Shown: positions 10,122 through 18,933, counted from the stretch's first letter. The stretch is 64,000 bases of DNA from Microbulbifer sp. SAOS-129_SWC (GCF_039696035.1 NZ_CP155567.1:1315501-1379500); one strand, 5' to 3'. The notes: a model not told the origin generated them from the sequence alone. Made by a program: numbers and translations.

Positions 10122-11255
10122 TCAGGTTCTTTTCTGCGGTTTCGGTACTTCCGATACGGTCGCCGTGACCGTGCGCACATCCTTGTTGCGTACGAAGGTG
10201 ATGGAGACGTTGTCGCCCGGGCGCAGTGTGGCCATGGCGGCGACGCCGCGCTTGCCGTCGTTGATCGGCAGGCCGTTGATATGGGTGATCACGTCGCCGG
10301 GTTTCAGGCCGGCCTGGAATGCCGGCCCCTGATCGTAAATGGCGGTGACCAGCACACCGTGGTTCGAGCTGAGGTGGAAGGCGCGGGCCAGCTGCGGCGT
10401 CACCTTGCTCGCCTCGATGCCCAGCCAGCCGGGAACCACGCGACCGTATTCGATCAGGTCGTTCATGACTTTGAAGGCGATATTGGCCGGAATCGCAAAG
10501 CTGATCCCGCCGCGGGGGCCGGTCTCGGTGGCCTTCTCGGTGTTGATGCCGAGCAGACGGCCGCGCGTATCGACCAAGGCGCCGCCGGAGTTGCCGGGGT
10601 TGATGGCCGCGTCCGTCTGCAGGAAGTTCTGCAGGTAGGACGGGCCGTGGCTGTCCGGCAGGTAGCGCCCGGTGGCACTGATGATGCCCTGGGTCACGGT
10701 CTGGCTCAGGCCCAGGGGGTTGCCGATCGCCAGCACCACATCGCCCACCTGGACTCTCTCCAGATCCCCGACCTCGATCGGGGTCAGGTTGGGCAGGTCA
10801 ATTTTCAGGACTGCCAGGTCGAAATCCGGGTCGCTGCCCACCACCTTGGCCTGGGCCTCGCGGCCGTCCGACAGCAGAATGACGATGGCGTCGGCCTGGT
10901 CGATGACATGGTGGTTGGTGAGGATGTAGCCCTCGTCGTTGACGATCACCCCCGAACCCAGGTTGATCTGGATGCGATCCCGCTGCTGCGGGCTGGTGCG
11001 ATAGCCGAGGTAGCGACGCATCGGGTCGTTGTTCTGCGACTGCCGGTGCAGGACATTGCGGGTGTAGATGTTGACCACCGATGGCGCTGCGCGATTGACC
11101 GCTGTGGCGTAGGAGACCGGGCCCTGCCACTCTCTGGACGCCATGTTGTGGGCGCTGTCGCGCAGTTGCGGGAACAGCAGCATCAGGGCTGCGGCGATGG
11201 CCAGGCCGATACCGATGGGGGCGGCCCACTCTTGCAGGAAACGTTTCAGGGACAC
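10122..11255 (-). CDS. algW: DegS/AlgW-type periplasmic serine protease
   Basis: This is a trypsin-like HtrA-family protease, membrane-anchored in the periplasm, of the kind that senses misfolded porins and starts anti-sigma factor cleavage. The 377-residue protein has one N-terminal membrane segment (about 12-30), a catalytic triad in TNHHVID (His), DFDLAVLKID (Asp) and NPGNSGGALVD (Ser), and a single C-terminal PDZ domain (GLKPGDVITHINGLPI). One PDZ plus a membrane anchor fits DegS/AlgW, not DegP. It starts with GTG at 11255 behind an AGGAG. Gene order next to hisD matches algW of pseudomonads. Confidence 0.92.
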   Translation of the reverse strand: MSLKRFLQEWAAPIGIGLAIAAALMLLFPQLRDSAHNMASREWQGPVSYATAVNRAAPSVVNIYTRNVLHRQSQNNDPMRRYLGYRTSPQQRDRIQINLGSGVIVNDEGYILTNHHVIDQADAIVILLSDGREAQAKVVGSDPDFDLAVLKIDLPNLTPIEVGDLERVQVGDVVLAIGNPLGLSQTVTQGIISATGRYLPDSHGPSYLQNFLQTDAAINPGNSGGALVDTRGRLLGINTEKATETGPRGGISFAIPANIAFKVMNDLIEYGRVVPGWLGIEASKVTPQLARAFHLSSNHGVLVTAIYDQGPAFQAGLKPGDVITHINGLPINDGKRGVAAMATLRPGDNVSITFVRNKDVRTVTATVSEVPKPQKRT

Positions 11256-11275
11256 TCAGAACTCCTCGATTTGTC

Positions 11276-11379
11276 GCCATTATACGGATTCCGCCTGTGG
11301 TGTCCCGCCTCGCCGGCGGTGCGGCGTGCAGCCAGTGGCGGTCCGCACTTGGGCGCGGCGCCGTAATCCGTATAATGGC
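11276..11379. promoter_or_regulatory. Divergent promoter region with mirrored AATCCGTATAATGGC elements
   Basis: The 15-mer AATCCGTATAATGGC occurs on the plus strand at 11365-11379 and as its exact reverse complement at 11276-11290. Each copy contains a consensus TATAAT -10 box pointing outward: left toward algW, right toward sat. The 74 bases between them are GC-rich. The matching arms suggest either paired promoters or a shared operator. Confidence 0.65.
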
Positions 11380-11427
11380 GGCTCCAAAAAAAACGTGACC
11401 CATTCGTTATTCTCATTGGAGACCTCT

Positions 11428-12618
11428 ATGTCCCTGGTTCGTCCCCACGGCAGCGTTGAGCTGCAGCCCCGATTCGTCTACGACAGCGAACGCCACCATC
11501 AGCTGATGCACGAGGCGGAGTCCCTGCCGTCGATCGTCGTCAGCTCGGCCGCCGCCGCCAACGCGGTCATGCTGGGGGCGGGCTACTTCAACCCGCTGCA
11601 CGGTTATATGAATCTGGCCGACGCGCTGGGTGTGGCCGAGTCCCTGCGCACCGTTGACGGCCTCTTCTGGCCGGTACCGGTGGTGAATATGGTCGAGGAC
11701 ACCAGTGCCATCGAGGGCGCCTCGCGCATCGCGCTGCGCGACCCCAATGTCGAGGGTAACCCGGTGCTGGCGATCATGGACGTGGAGGCCATCGAGACGG
11801 TTTCCGACGCGCAGATCGATACCATGGCCGAGCAGGTGTTCGGCACCCTGGATGACAAGCACCCGGGCGTGGCCACATTCAAGTCCGCTGGCCGCAAGCT
11901 GATTTCCGGCCCGATCGAAGTGCTGAACTTCAGCTACTTCCAGAGTGATTTCCCGGACACCTTCCGCACCGCCGTGGAGATCCGTCACGAGTTCGCCGAG
12001 CGCGGCTGGAACAAGGTTGTGGCTTTCCAGACCCGCAATCCGATGCACCGCGCTCACGAGGAGCTGTGCAAGATGGCGCTCGAAGCCGTGGATGCCGACG
12101 GCGTGCTGATTCACATGCTGCTGGGCCAGCTGAAGCCGGGTGATATCCCCGCACCGGTGCGCGATGCGTCCATCCGCAAAATGGTCGAACTCTACTTCCC
12201 CGCCAACACCGTAATGGTGACCGGTTACGGGTTCGATATGCTCTACGCCGGCCCGCGCGAGGCGGTACTGCACGCAGTGTTCCGTCAGAACTGTGGCTGC
12301 AGCCACCTGATCGTGGGCCGCGACCACGCCGGTGTGGGCGACTACTACGGCGCCTTTGACGCTCAGACCATTTTCGATGAGAAGGTTCCGGAGGGCGCGC
12401 TGGAAATCGAGATCTTTCGCGCCGACCACACTGCCTACTCAAAAAAGCTGAATAAGGTGGTGATGATGCGCGATGTGCCGGATCACACCAAAGAGGACTT
12501 TATCCTGCTGTCCGGTACCAAGGTGCGCGAGATGCTGGGCGACGGCATTGCCCCGCCGCCGGAATTCTCCCGGCCGGAAGTGGCGCAGATCCTGATGGCG
12601 TACTACCAGGCGCAGTAA
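11428..12618 (+). CDS. sat: Sulfate adenylyltransferase (single-subunit ATP sulfurylase)
   Basis: The enzyme activates sulfate with ATP to form APS. The start is ATG 11428, preceded by TTGGAGACC, giving 396 residues. It contains the Sat-type nucleotide-binding motif QTRNPMHRAHEEL, HMLLGQLKPGDIP, VGRDHAGVGDYYG and the C-terminal LSGTKVREMLGDG. There is no APS kinase domain. This is the homo-oligomeric family, unrelated to the CysD/CysN heterodimer used by most gammaproteobacteria. It stands alone between algW and zapG, where Pseudomonas has cysDN. An upstream extension of the frame has no homology-like features. Confidence 0.95.
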   Translation: MSLVRPHGSVELQPRFVYDSERHHQLMHEAESLPSIVVSSAAAANAVMLGAGYFNPLHGYMNLADALGVAESLRTVDGLFWPVPVVNMVEDTSAIEGASRIALRDPNVEGNPVLAIMDVEAIETVSDAQIDTMAEQVFGTLDDKHPGVATFKSAGRKLISGPIEVLNFSYFQSDFPDTFRTAVEIRHEFAERGWNKVVAFQTRNPMHRAHEELCKMALEAVDADGVLIHMLLGQLKPGDIPAPVRDASIRKMVELYFPANTVMVTGYGFDMLYAGPREAVLHAVFRQNCGCSHLIVGRDHAGVGDYYGAFDAQTIFDEKVPEGALEIEIFRADHTAYSKKLNKVVMMRDVPDHTKEDFILLSGTKVREMLGDGIAPPPEFSRPEVAQILMAYYQAQ

Positions 12619-12629
12619 CCGCTCGCGGC

Positions 12630-12676
12630 GACAGGCACAAAAAAGGCGGGTCATACCCGCCTTTTTTGTGCCTGTC
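12630..12676. terminator. Bidirectional terminator between sat and zapG
   Basis: A perfect 21-bp inverted repeat (12630-12650 and 12656-12676) with a 5-base loop. The core is GGCGGG/CCCGCC flanked by A-run and T-run, so it gives an intrinsic terminator on either strand for the convergent sat and zapG genes. Confidence 0.9.
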
Positions 12677-12720
12677 GATTTGTGCCTGTCGGAGATAATG
12701 CGCCGCCGACGGCTCGTGGA

Positions 12721-13179
12721 TCAACGATTGGCGACGTTTTCGGTATCGCTCAGCGGCTCCTTGTCGAGGCCGAAATCCTCGTCGAGGGTGCCTTTGGCGC
12801 CGGGCTCCTTCGGTGCCCAGTCGCGCGGCGGGGTGACGCTCTGCAGATGCTCATCGTTGTCGCTGAGCTTGCCGCTGCCGGCCTCCAGCATCTGGCGGCC
12901 GATATCCTGGCTCGACAGGCGCAGTGCACTGTTGGCCAGGTATTCGTGAACCTCGCGGTAGCTCTCGGTGAGGTTGTGAACGAGTTGAGAAGTCTGGTCA
13001 AAGTGCTCGTTGACCTGCAGCTGGAAGTCCTCCAGCTTGTCGTTGGCTTCGCGCAGACGCAGTTCCAGCTCCTGGGTGCGGTCTTCGTTGTTGCGGCCGC
13101 GCACGGCCAGAAACGCCAGCAGGGCGCCCAGTGCGAGGCCGAGCGCGCCGACCAGAATCAATACCGATGTAGAGTGCAC
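12721..13179 (-). CDS. zapG: Cell envelope/division protein ZapG (YhcB, DUF1043)
   Basis: ZapG is an inner-membrane protein linked to cell division and envelope integrity. The 152-residue product has an N-terminal membrane helix (VLILVGALGLALGALLAFLAV), then a coiled coil (about 30-80, QELELRLREANDKLEDFQLQV) and a disordered acidic tail. The GTG start at 13179 is preceded by AGGAG (13186-13190). It is divergent from zapE, the arrangement seen in many gammaproteobacteria, but here a large palindromic element separates them. Confidence 0.9.
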   Translation of the reverse strand: MHSTSVLILVGALGLALGALLAFLAVRGRNNEDRTQELELRLREANDKLEDFQLQVNEHFDQTSQLVHNLTESYREVHEYLANSALRLSSQDIGRQMLEAGSGKLSDNDEHLQSVTPPRDWAPKEPGAKGTLDEDFGLDKEPLSDTENVANR

Positions 13180-13226
13180 GAATTACTCCTCCTCAACTAA
13201 TGAATGGCACCGACCTTCCGTGACGG

Positions 13227-13423
13227 TGCTGGTGTGGTGTCTCATGCTAAATGCACTTTTCAGGGCTCCCCAAATTGTTCACAGTCAGGCGCCGCTCGCA
13301 GGGAATGGTGTGCCCTTTTCAAGAGCGGCAACGCAGCTGTGGACGATTTGGGGAGCTCCCTTCGGGCGGGCCGCTTAGTGGCCCGCTGATAAGTGCATTT
13401 AGTATGAGGCACTGCACCAGTAT
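13227..13423. repeat. MITE-like long imperfect palindrome between zapG and zapE
   Basis: The outer arms (about 13227-13262 and 13388-13423) are reverse complements at about 30 of 36 positions, including CTAAATGCACTT. Inner arms also pair (GCTCCCCAAAT..GT.CACAG near 13266 and its complement near 13338-13357). The right arm has an extra roughly 25-bp hairpin (GGGCCGC TTAG TGGCCC). Most arm differences are transitions. There is no transposase gene. This fits a small non-autonomous element or a decayed inverted duplication filling most of the 349-bp zapG/zapE gap. Confidence 0.75.
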
Positions 13424-13528
13424 ACCCAATTCCAGCGCGGGCGTCGGCTTTGCCGGGGCGCGAAAAAGCGCAGCGAATTTGGTAGAGTGCCGCCCTTCGC
13501 AATCAGTCAGCGTATTACATTTCCTTCT

Positions 13529-14647
13529 ATGTCGCCGTCACAGACCCCGTTGCTTTCGCCTGCGGCGCGCTACCAGCGCGATTTGCAGCGCCCCGAATTC
13601 GTCGCCGACCCGGCCCAGGCCGCCGCTGTGGAGGCGTTGCAGGACCTTTACCTGCGCCTGCTGGACCGCAGCGACGGCGGACTGTGGGGGCGCTTGCGTC
13701 GCCTGTGGGGCGATACGCCGGAACCGGAGCAGGGACTCTACTTCTGGGGCGGGGTGGGGCGTGGCAAGACCTACCTGATGGACGCTTTCTTCGAGTCGCT
13801 GCCGTTTGCGCAGAAGCAGCGCACGCACTTCCATCGTTTTATGCGCGATGTGCACCGCGAACTGAAGGCGCTGGCGGGGGAGAAGAACCCGCTGGAGCAG
13901 GTGGCGGACCGCATCGCCGCGAAGGCGCGGGTGCTGTGTTTCGATGAGTTCTTCGTCTCGGATATCACCGACGCGATGATCCTGGCCAACCTGCTCGACG
14001 CGCTGTTCCGCCGCGGTGTGACCCTGGTGGCGACATCCAACATCGAGCCGGAGGGCCTCTATAAAAACGGCCTGCAGCGGGCACGCTTCCTGCCGGCGAT
14101 CGCCTTGCTGAAGCGCCACACCAGGGTGCTGAACGTGGATGGCGGCACCGATTACCGCCTGCGCGCGCTGGAGATGGCAGAGCTTTACCACGCGCCGCTG
14201 GGGGCGGCGGCGGAGGCGAGCCTGGGGCAGAGTTTCGCACGCCTGATCGTCGAGGGGTGTGAGGTGCGCGGCAAGGTGGACCTGAATATCGAGGGGCGGC
14301 CAATCCGCGCCTTGAAAGTGGCCGATGATGTGGCCTGGTTCGATTTCAGTGACCTGTGCGACGGCCCGCGCTCGCAGAACGACTATATCGAGCTGGCGCG
14401 GGAGTTTCATACGGTGCTGCTGGCGGAAGTCCCGCGCTTCGACGAGAGGATGGAGAGCCAGGCGCGCCGCTTTATCAATCTGGTGGACGAGTTCTACGAC
14501 CGTTGCGTCAAACTGGTGATTTCCGCCGAGGTGCCCGCCGAGCAGCTGTACGGCGGCAAACACCTGGTATTTGAATTTGAACGTACGGTCAGTCGCCTGC
14601 TGGAAATGCAGTCCCGCGAGTATCTGGCGCGGCCACATAGGCCCTAG
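13529..14647 (+). CDS. zapE: Cell division ATPase ZapE (AFG1-like)
   Basis: ZapE is an AFG1/LACE1-type AAA+ ATPase that associates with the Z ring under stress. I start at ATG 13529 (MSPSQTPLLSPAARYQRDL), giving 372 residues. Walker A is GGVGRGKTYLMD, Walker B VLCFDEFFVSD, and the sensor region VATSNIEPEGLYKNGLQR. The GTG at 13487 would add 14 unlikely residues. It lies upstream of rplM-rpsI as in Pseudomonas. Confidence 0.96.
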   Translation: MSPSQTPLLSPAARYQRDLQRPEFVADPAQAAAVEALQDLYLRLLDRSDGGLWGRLRRLWGDTPEPEQGLYFWGGVGRGKTYLMDAFFESLPFAQKQRTHFHRFMRDVHRELKALAGEKNPLEQVADRIAAKARVLCFDEFFVSDITDAMILANLLDALFRRGVTLVATSNIEPEGLYKNGLQRARFLPAIALLKRHTRVLNVDGGTDYRLRALEMAELYHAPLGAAAEASLGQSFARLIVEGCEVRGKVDLNIEGRPIRALKVADDVAWFDFSDLCDGPRSQNDYIELAREFHTVLLAEVPRFDERMESQARRFINLVDEFYDRCVKLVISAEVPAEQLYGGKHLVFEFERTVSRLLEMQSREYLARPHRP

Positions 14648-14790
14648 TGAACAGTTTCCCCCGACTACATTGCCTTCGCGTGTCGAAAGTTGGTTTTCGA
14701 AGCGAAAATTGAGCGCGCGCGCGGGATGTGAAGACTTCGCTGCCGGGATATTGGCTCGGGGCGGAGCAGGGGATTTTCACGCAAAATCGC

Positions 14791-14819
14791 TTGAAAAGCG
14801 TACACTGCTTATGTACTAT
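14791..14819 (+). promoter_or_regulatory. Candidate sigma-70 promoter for rplM-rpsI
   Basis: TTGAAA (14791-14796) and TACTAT (14814-14819) are separated by exactly 17 bases, about 57 bases before the rplM start. The rest of the zapE-rplM gap shows no gene. Confidence 0.6.
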
Positions 14820-14875
14820 CCGCGCTCTTTTGTGGGACGGCCCTATTTCGGGGTCATATTGCAGGTGTTTATAAC

Positions 14876-15304
14876 ATGAAGACATACAGTGCCAAGCCGG
14901 AAGCGGTAAAACGCGACTGGTATATTGTTGACGCTGCGGACAAGACTCTCGGCCGTATTTCCGCCGAGATCGCTACCCGTCTGCGCGGCAAGCACAAGCC
15001 TGAGTATACGCCCCACGTGGACACTGGTGATTACATCATCGTAATCAATGCCGAAAAGGTTCGCGTGACCGGCAACAAGGCCAAAGACAAGATCTACCAC
15101 AGCCACTCTGGCTATCCCGGTGGTCTGAAGTCCATCAGCTTCGAGAAGCTGATCGATAAAGCGCCCGAGCGTACCATCCAAAGCGCCGTTAAAGGCATGC
15201 TGCCGAAGGGTCCGCTGGGTCGAGCCATGTTCAGAAAGCTGAAAGTCTATAAAGGCAGCGAACATCCTCACACGGCGCAACAGCCGATCGAACTGTCGAT
15301 CTAA
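14876..15304 (+). CDS. rplM: 50S ribosomal protein L13
   Basis: L13 is an early-assembling protein of the large ribosomal subunit. The 142-residue product is full length and begins [20 protein letters not shown], with [31 protein letters not shown] sequence and [18 protein letters not shown]. It is followed 14 bases later by rpsI, the universal rplM-rpsI operon. Confidence 0.99.
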   Translation: MKTYSAKPEAVKRDWYIVDAADKTLGRISAEIATRLRGKHKPEYTPHVDTGDYIIVINAEKVRVTGNKAKDKIYHSHSGYPGGLKSISFEKLIDKAPERTIQSAVKGMLPKGPLGRAMFRKLKVYKGSEHPHTAQQPIELSI

Positions 15305-15318
15305 ACGGGAATACTCAG

Positions 15319-15711
15319 ATGGCAACTACTCAATACTACGGTACCGGCCGCCGCAAGACTTCCACTGCGCGTGTGTTCATCCAGGCGGGCGAAGGTAAAA
15401 TCACCGTGAATGGTCGCACCCTGGACCAGTACTTCGGCCGCGAAGTGGCACGCATGATCGTGCGTCAGCCGCTGGAAAAGGTCGACATGGTGGAAAAGTT
15501 TGATATCAACGTCACTGTGAAAGGCGGTGGTTCTTTCGGTCAGGCGGGCGCTATCCGTCACGGCCTGACCCGCGCCCTGATGCAGTACGACGAAGCGCTG
15601 CGCCAGCCGCTGCGCGCCGAGGGTTACGTAACCCGCGACGCCCGCGCAGTAGAGCGGAAGAAAGTCGGTCTGCGCAAAGCGCGTAAGAAGCCGCAGTTCT
15701 CCAAGCGTTAA
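15319..15711 (+). CDS. rpsI: 30S ribosomal protein S9
   Basis: S9 binds 16S rRNA and its C-terminal tail contacts tRNA in the P site. The 130-residue product has [31 protein letters not shown] and the invariant terminal ...KKPQFSKR tail. It is the second gene of the rplM-rpsI operon and is followed by an intrinsic terminator. Confidence 0.99.
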   Translation: MATTQYYGTGRRKTSTARVFIQAGEGKITVNGRTLDQYFGREVARMIVRQPLEKVDMVEKFDINVTVKGGGSFGQAGAIRHGLTRALMQYDEALRQPLRAEGYVTRDARAVERKKVGLRKARKKPQFSKR

Positions 15712-15733
15712 GCGGCGCTTTATATCTTGCAGA

Positions 15734-15758
15734 GCCCGGCTATTGCCGGGCTTTTTTT
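15734..15758 (+). terminator. Intrinsic terminator after rpsI
   Basis: GCCCGGC (15735-15741 area) pairs with GCCGGGC around a short TATT loop and is followed by eight T residues. The remaining gap to petA (15760-16072) holds no gene I can support. It contains an AT-rich stretch (15905-15955) and an inverted repeat TTCGCGCG/CGCGCGAA at about 15965-15990, which could belong to the pet promoter region. Confidence 0.88.
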
Positions 15759-16072
15759 TGCCCTAAAAGTGCTCACTGCTGGCGCTGAAAGCCGCGCATC
15801 GTGTGCCGTTGGAGGTCGCTGTCGGACATTTCTTGTTGGTTTTGCCTGTTTTCTCACCGTTTCGGCGCGGGATTGCCGACGTTCCCAAATGGCGCTACCT
15901 TGTATCAAATTGGCATTTTCTTTAACATTGCGCGAATTTGTATCCGCTTAATTAATGGGGTTTCTTCGCGCGGGCGGTTGGCGCGCGAAGTGTTGGGTCG
16001 GTACAACTTTTGGGTTTGTGGGTCAGTCAGTCCCAGTCTGAACTGGAGACGCTGTGAAGGGAGAACTACGTC

Positions 16073-16678
16073 ATGAGTGACGACGGTGTAAACGTAGGGC
16101 GGCGCCGTTTCCTGACCGCTGCTACCTCGGTTGTTGGCGGTGCTGGGGCGGTGGGCATCGCCGTACCCTTTGTCGCATCCTGGAATCCGAGTGCCAAGGC
16201 CAAGGCGGCGGGTGCTCCGGTTAAATACAATATAAGTAAACTCGAAGCCGGCCAGATGGTTACCGTCGAGTGGCGCGGCAAGCCGGTCTATGTCGTGCGT
16301 CGCACGGACCAGACTCTGGAAAACCTCCCCAAAGTGGAGCCGCTGCTGCGCGACCCCATGTCCAAGGAGCCTCAGCAGCCGCCCTATGTAGACCCGGAAA
16401 ACCGGGCCATCAAACCGCATACCCTGGTGGTGGTGGGGATTTGTACCCACCTTGGCTGTGCGCCCATGTTCCGCCCCGATGTCGGAGCCGCCGATCTGGC
16501 CGTGGAAGGCCACGAATGGCTGGGCGGGTTCTTCTGTCCCTGCCACGGCTCCAAGTACGACCTGGCCGGCCGGGTATTCAAAGGCGTCCCGGCGCCGCTG
16601 AACCTGGAGGTGCCCCCTTACTCCTACGAGAGTGACGATGTCATCATAATCGGCGTGGATCAGGAGGAGAGCGCATGA
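16073..16678 (+). CDS. petA: Ubiquinol-cytochrome c reductase iron-sulfur subunit (Rieske)
   Basis: The Rieske protein carries electrons from ubiquinol to cytochrome c1 in the bc1 complex on the periplasmic face. The 201-residue protein has a twin-arginine-like N-terminus (GRRRFLTAATSVVGG) that acts as a membrane anchor. The 2Fe-2S ligand boxes are CTHLGC and CPCHGSKYD. It overlaps the next gene by the four bases ATGA, so the two are translationally coupled. Confidence 0.98.
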   Translation: MSDDGVNVGRRRFLTAATSVVGGAGAVGIAVPFVASWNPSAKAKAAGAPVKYNISKLEAGQMVTVEWRGKPVYVVRRTDQTLENLPKVEPLLRDPMSKEPQQPPYVDPENRAIKPHTLVVVGICTHLGCAPMFRPDVGAADLAVEGHEWLGGFFCPCHGSKYDLAGRVFKGVPAPLNLEVPPYSYESDDVIIIGVDQEESA

Positions 16679-18876
16679 ACTGGTTAACCGCATTTGGGGA
16701 TTGGGTAGACCAGCGCCTGCCGATTTATCAGGCCTGGGACAAGCATATGGGCAAGTATTACGCGCCCAAGAACTTCAACCTGTGGTACTTCTTCGGCGTG
16801 CTGTCGATGCTGGTGCTGGCCAACCAGCTGATCACCGGTATCTGGCTGGTGATGAGCTACAACCCCACCGCTGAAGGCGCCTTTGCCTCCGTCGAGTACA
16901 TCATGCGCGACGTGGACATGGGCTGGATCATCCGCTACATGCACTCCACCGGCGCCTCCGCCTTTTTCGTGGTGGTTTACCTGCATATGTTCCGCGGCCT
17001 GATGTACGGCTCCTACAAGCCGCCGCGCGAGCTGGTGTGGATCTTCGGCATGTGCATCTACCTGGTGCTGATGGCAGAAGCCTTTATGGGCTACGTGCTG
17101 CCTTGGGGGCAGATGTCCTACTGGGGCGCCCAGGTAATCGTATCGCTGTTCGGCGCCATCCCCGGGATCGGCGACGACCTGGTGCAGTGGATCCGCGGTG
17201 ACTATCTGATCTCCGGTATTACCCTGACGCGCTTCTTCTCGCTGCATGTGATCGCACTGCCGCTGGTGCTGGTACTGTTGGTAGTGCTGCACATCCTGGC
17301 GCTGCACGAAGTGGGTTCCAACAACCCGGACGGCATCGAGATCAAGAAGAACAAGGACGAGAACGGCATCCCCAGAGACGGCGTGCCCTTCCACCCCTAT
17401 TACACCGTGCACGACCTGGTGGGTGTGGCGGTATTCCTGTTCATCTTCTGTGTGGTGGTGTTCTTCTTCCCTGAAATGGGCGGTTTCTTCCTGGAGCACG
17501 CCAACTTCGAGGAGGCGAACCCGCTGAAGACCCCGCCGCATATTGCGCCGGTGTGGTACTTCACGCCGTTCTACGCGATCCTGCGCGCGGTGACCATGGA
17601 TATCGGTCCGCTGACCGCGAAATTCCTCGGCCTGGTGGCGATGGGCGCGGCGATCGCAATCCTGTTTGTACTGCCGTGGCTGGACAAGAGCCCGGTCAGG
17701 TCTATCCGCTACAAGGGCTTTCTGCCCAAGGCGTTGCTGCTGGTCTTTGCCGCGGTGTTTATCGTCCTCGGTTATCTCGGCGTGCAGCCACCGACCCCGG
17801 AGCGCAACTTCCTGGCTCAGGTGTGCACGCTGTTCTACTTTTCCTTCTTCGTCACCATGCCGGTGTGGAGCAATCCCACGGCGCCCAAGGCCATCGGCTC
17901 GTGGATTGTCTGCGGGGTGTTTGCGCTGTTGTTCCTGTGGATGGCGCTGGCGAATTTCCACGCGAGCCTGTTTATGGGTATCGTGAGCCTGCTGCTGGCG
18001 GTATTCTTTGCCGCGCTGCCGTGGGTCACCGCGCGCGATGAAGTGCACCCGGAGCCGGAGCGCGTTACCAGCCCGTCCGGCACCAAGACCTTCGTGACCC
18101 TGTTCGGCGGCCTGATCGTGGTCGGCCTGCTGGCGCTGATCCCCATCAAGGCAGTGGGGGCCGAGAGTGAAGCCGAGCTGGACCACATCAATATCGACCT
18201 GCATGACCAGCCGTCCCTGCAGCGCGGCGCCAAGTATTTCGTCAACTACTGTATGGGCTGCCACAGTGTCAATTTCTCCCGCTGGGAGCGGGTGGCCACG
18301 GATCTCGGCATCCCCGACGAGCTGATGATGAAGAACCTGGTGCTGGGGGACGACAAGATCGGCAGCCTGATGACGATTGCCATGCGCCCGGAGGATTCCA
18401 AGACCTGGTTCGGCGCCGCGCCGCCGGACCTGACGCTGATGGCTCGCGCCCGCTCGCCGGAATACCTCTACACTTATCTGCGCAGTTTCTACAAAGACGA
18501 CAGTCGCCCCACCGGCGTGAATAACAAGGTGTTTCCGAATGTGGGGATGCCCCATGTGCTGATGGAATTGCAGGGCCTGCCCGAGTGCGCGCCCGGCCCG
18601 AAACGCGAACACGGTCACGTGGTGCGCGACGACATGGGCAACCCTATCATGGACGCCGACTGCGGCAGTCTGAAGGTGAAAGACGTCAAAGGTTCCATGA
18701 ATGAAGAGCAGTTCGACCAGGCGGTGTACGACCTGGTCAACTTCATGGAGTATGTGGCCGAGCCGGTAAAGTCACGCCGCACGCATATCGGCGTCTACGT
18801 ACTGGCCTTTATCCTGGTGTTCTTCATTTTTGCGTGGCTATTGAACCGCGAATACTGGAAAGACGTGCATCACTGA
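16675..18876 (+). CDS. petB-petC: Fused cytochrome b / cytochrome c1 of the bc1 complex
   Basis: One 733-residue frame encodes both remaining bc1 subunits. Residues 1 to about 400 are cytochrome b: haem-ligand histidines in helices 2 and 4, the PEWY-equivalent region PVWYFTPFYAILRA, and WLDKSPVRSIRYKG. Residues about 405-460 add two predicted membrane helices not usual in cytochrome b. A hydrophobic stretch (about 473-492) corresponds to a c1 signal peptide ending AVGAES. Mature c1 then follows with haem motif CMGCH (526-530), the Met-ligand region VGMPHVLMELQG and a C-terminal anchor (VLAFILVFFIFAWLL). Fused b/c1 genes are known from Bradyrhizobium (fbcH), where the product is cleaved. Separate petB and petC are usual in gammaproteobacteria. 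Confidence 0.95.
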   Translation: MNWLTAFGDWVDQRLPIYQAWDKHMGKYYAPKNFNLWYFFGVLSMLVLANQLITGIWLVMSYNPTAEGAFASVEYIMRDVDMGWIIRYMHSTGASAFFVVVYLHMFRGLMYGSYKPPRELVWIFGMCIYLVLMAEAFMGYVLPWGQMSYWGAQVIVSLFGAIPGIGDDLVQWIRGDYLISGITLTRFFSLHVIALPLVLVLLVVLHILALHEVGSNNPDGIEIKKNKDENGIPRDGVPFHPYYTVHDLVGVAVFLFIFCVVVFFFPEMGGFFLEHANFEEANPLKTPPHIAPVWYFTPFYAILRAVTMDIGPLTAKFLGLVAMGAAIAILFVLPWLDKSPVRSIRYKGFLPKALLLVFAAVFIVLGYLGVQPPTPERNFLAQVCTLFYFSFFVTMPVWSNPTAPKAIGSWIVCGVFALLFLWMALANFHASLFMGIVSLLLAVFFAALPWVTARDEVHPEPERVTSPSGTKTFVTLFGGLIVVGLLALIPIKAVGAESEAELDHINIDLHDQPSLQRGAKYFVNYCMGCHSVNFSRWERVATDLGIPDELMMKNLVLGDDKIGSLMTIAMRPEDSKTWFGAAPPDLTLMARARSPEYLYTYLRSFYKDDSRPTGVNNKVFPNVGMPHVLMELQGLPECAPGPKREHGHVVRDDMGNPIMDADCGSLKVKDVKGSMNEEQFDQAVYDLVNFMEYVAEPVKSRRTHIGVYVLAFILVFFIFAWLLNREYWKDVHH

Positions 18877-18904
18877 ATCCGTTCATTGCGGAGTCTATTT
18901 CTTC

Positions 18905-18933
18905 GGGTGGTGGAGCTGCTCCTCCACCCTTTT
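18905..18933 (+). terminator. Terminator after the pet operon
   Basis: GGGTGGTGGAG pairs with CTCCTCCACCC with a short loop and is followed by TTTTG. It separates the pet operon from sspA. Confidence 0.75.

Noticed and set aside
13251..13389. Short open frames across the palindromic element
   Set aside because: They occur on both strands because of the inverted symmetry and GC content; none looks protein-like.
16684..18618. 644-codon minus-strand open frame opposite cytochrome b/c1
   Set aside because: His/Gln/Arg-rich antisense shadow of a conserved membrane protein gene; no domain or start signal.
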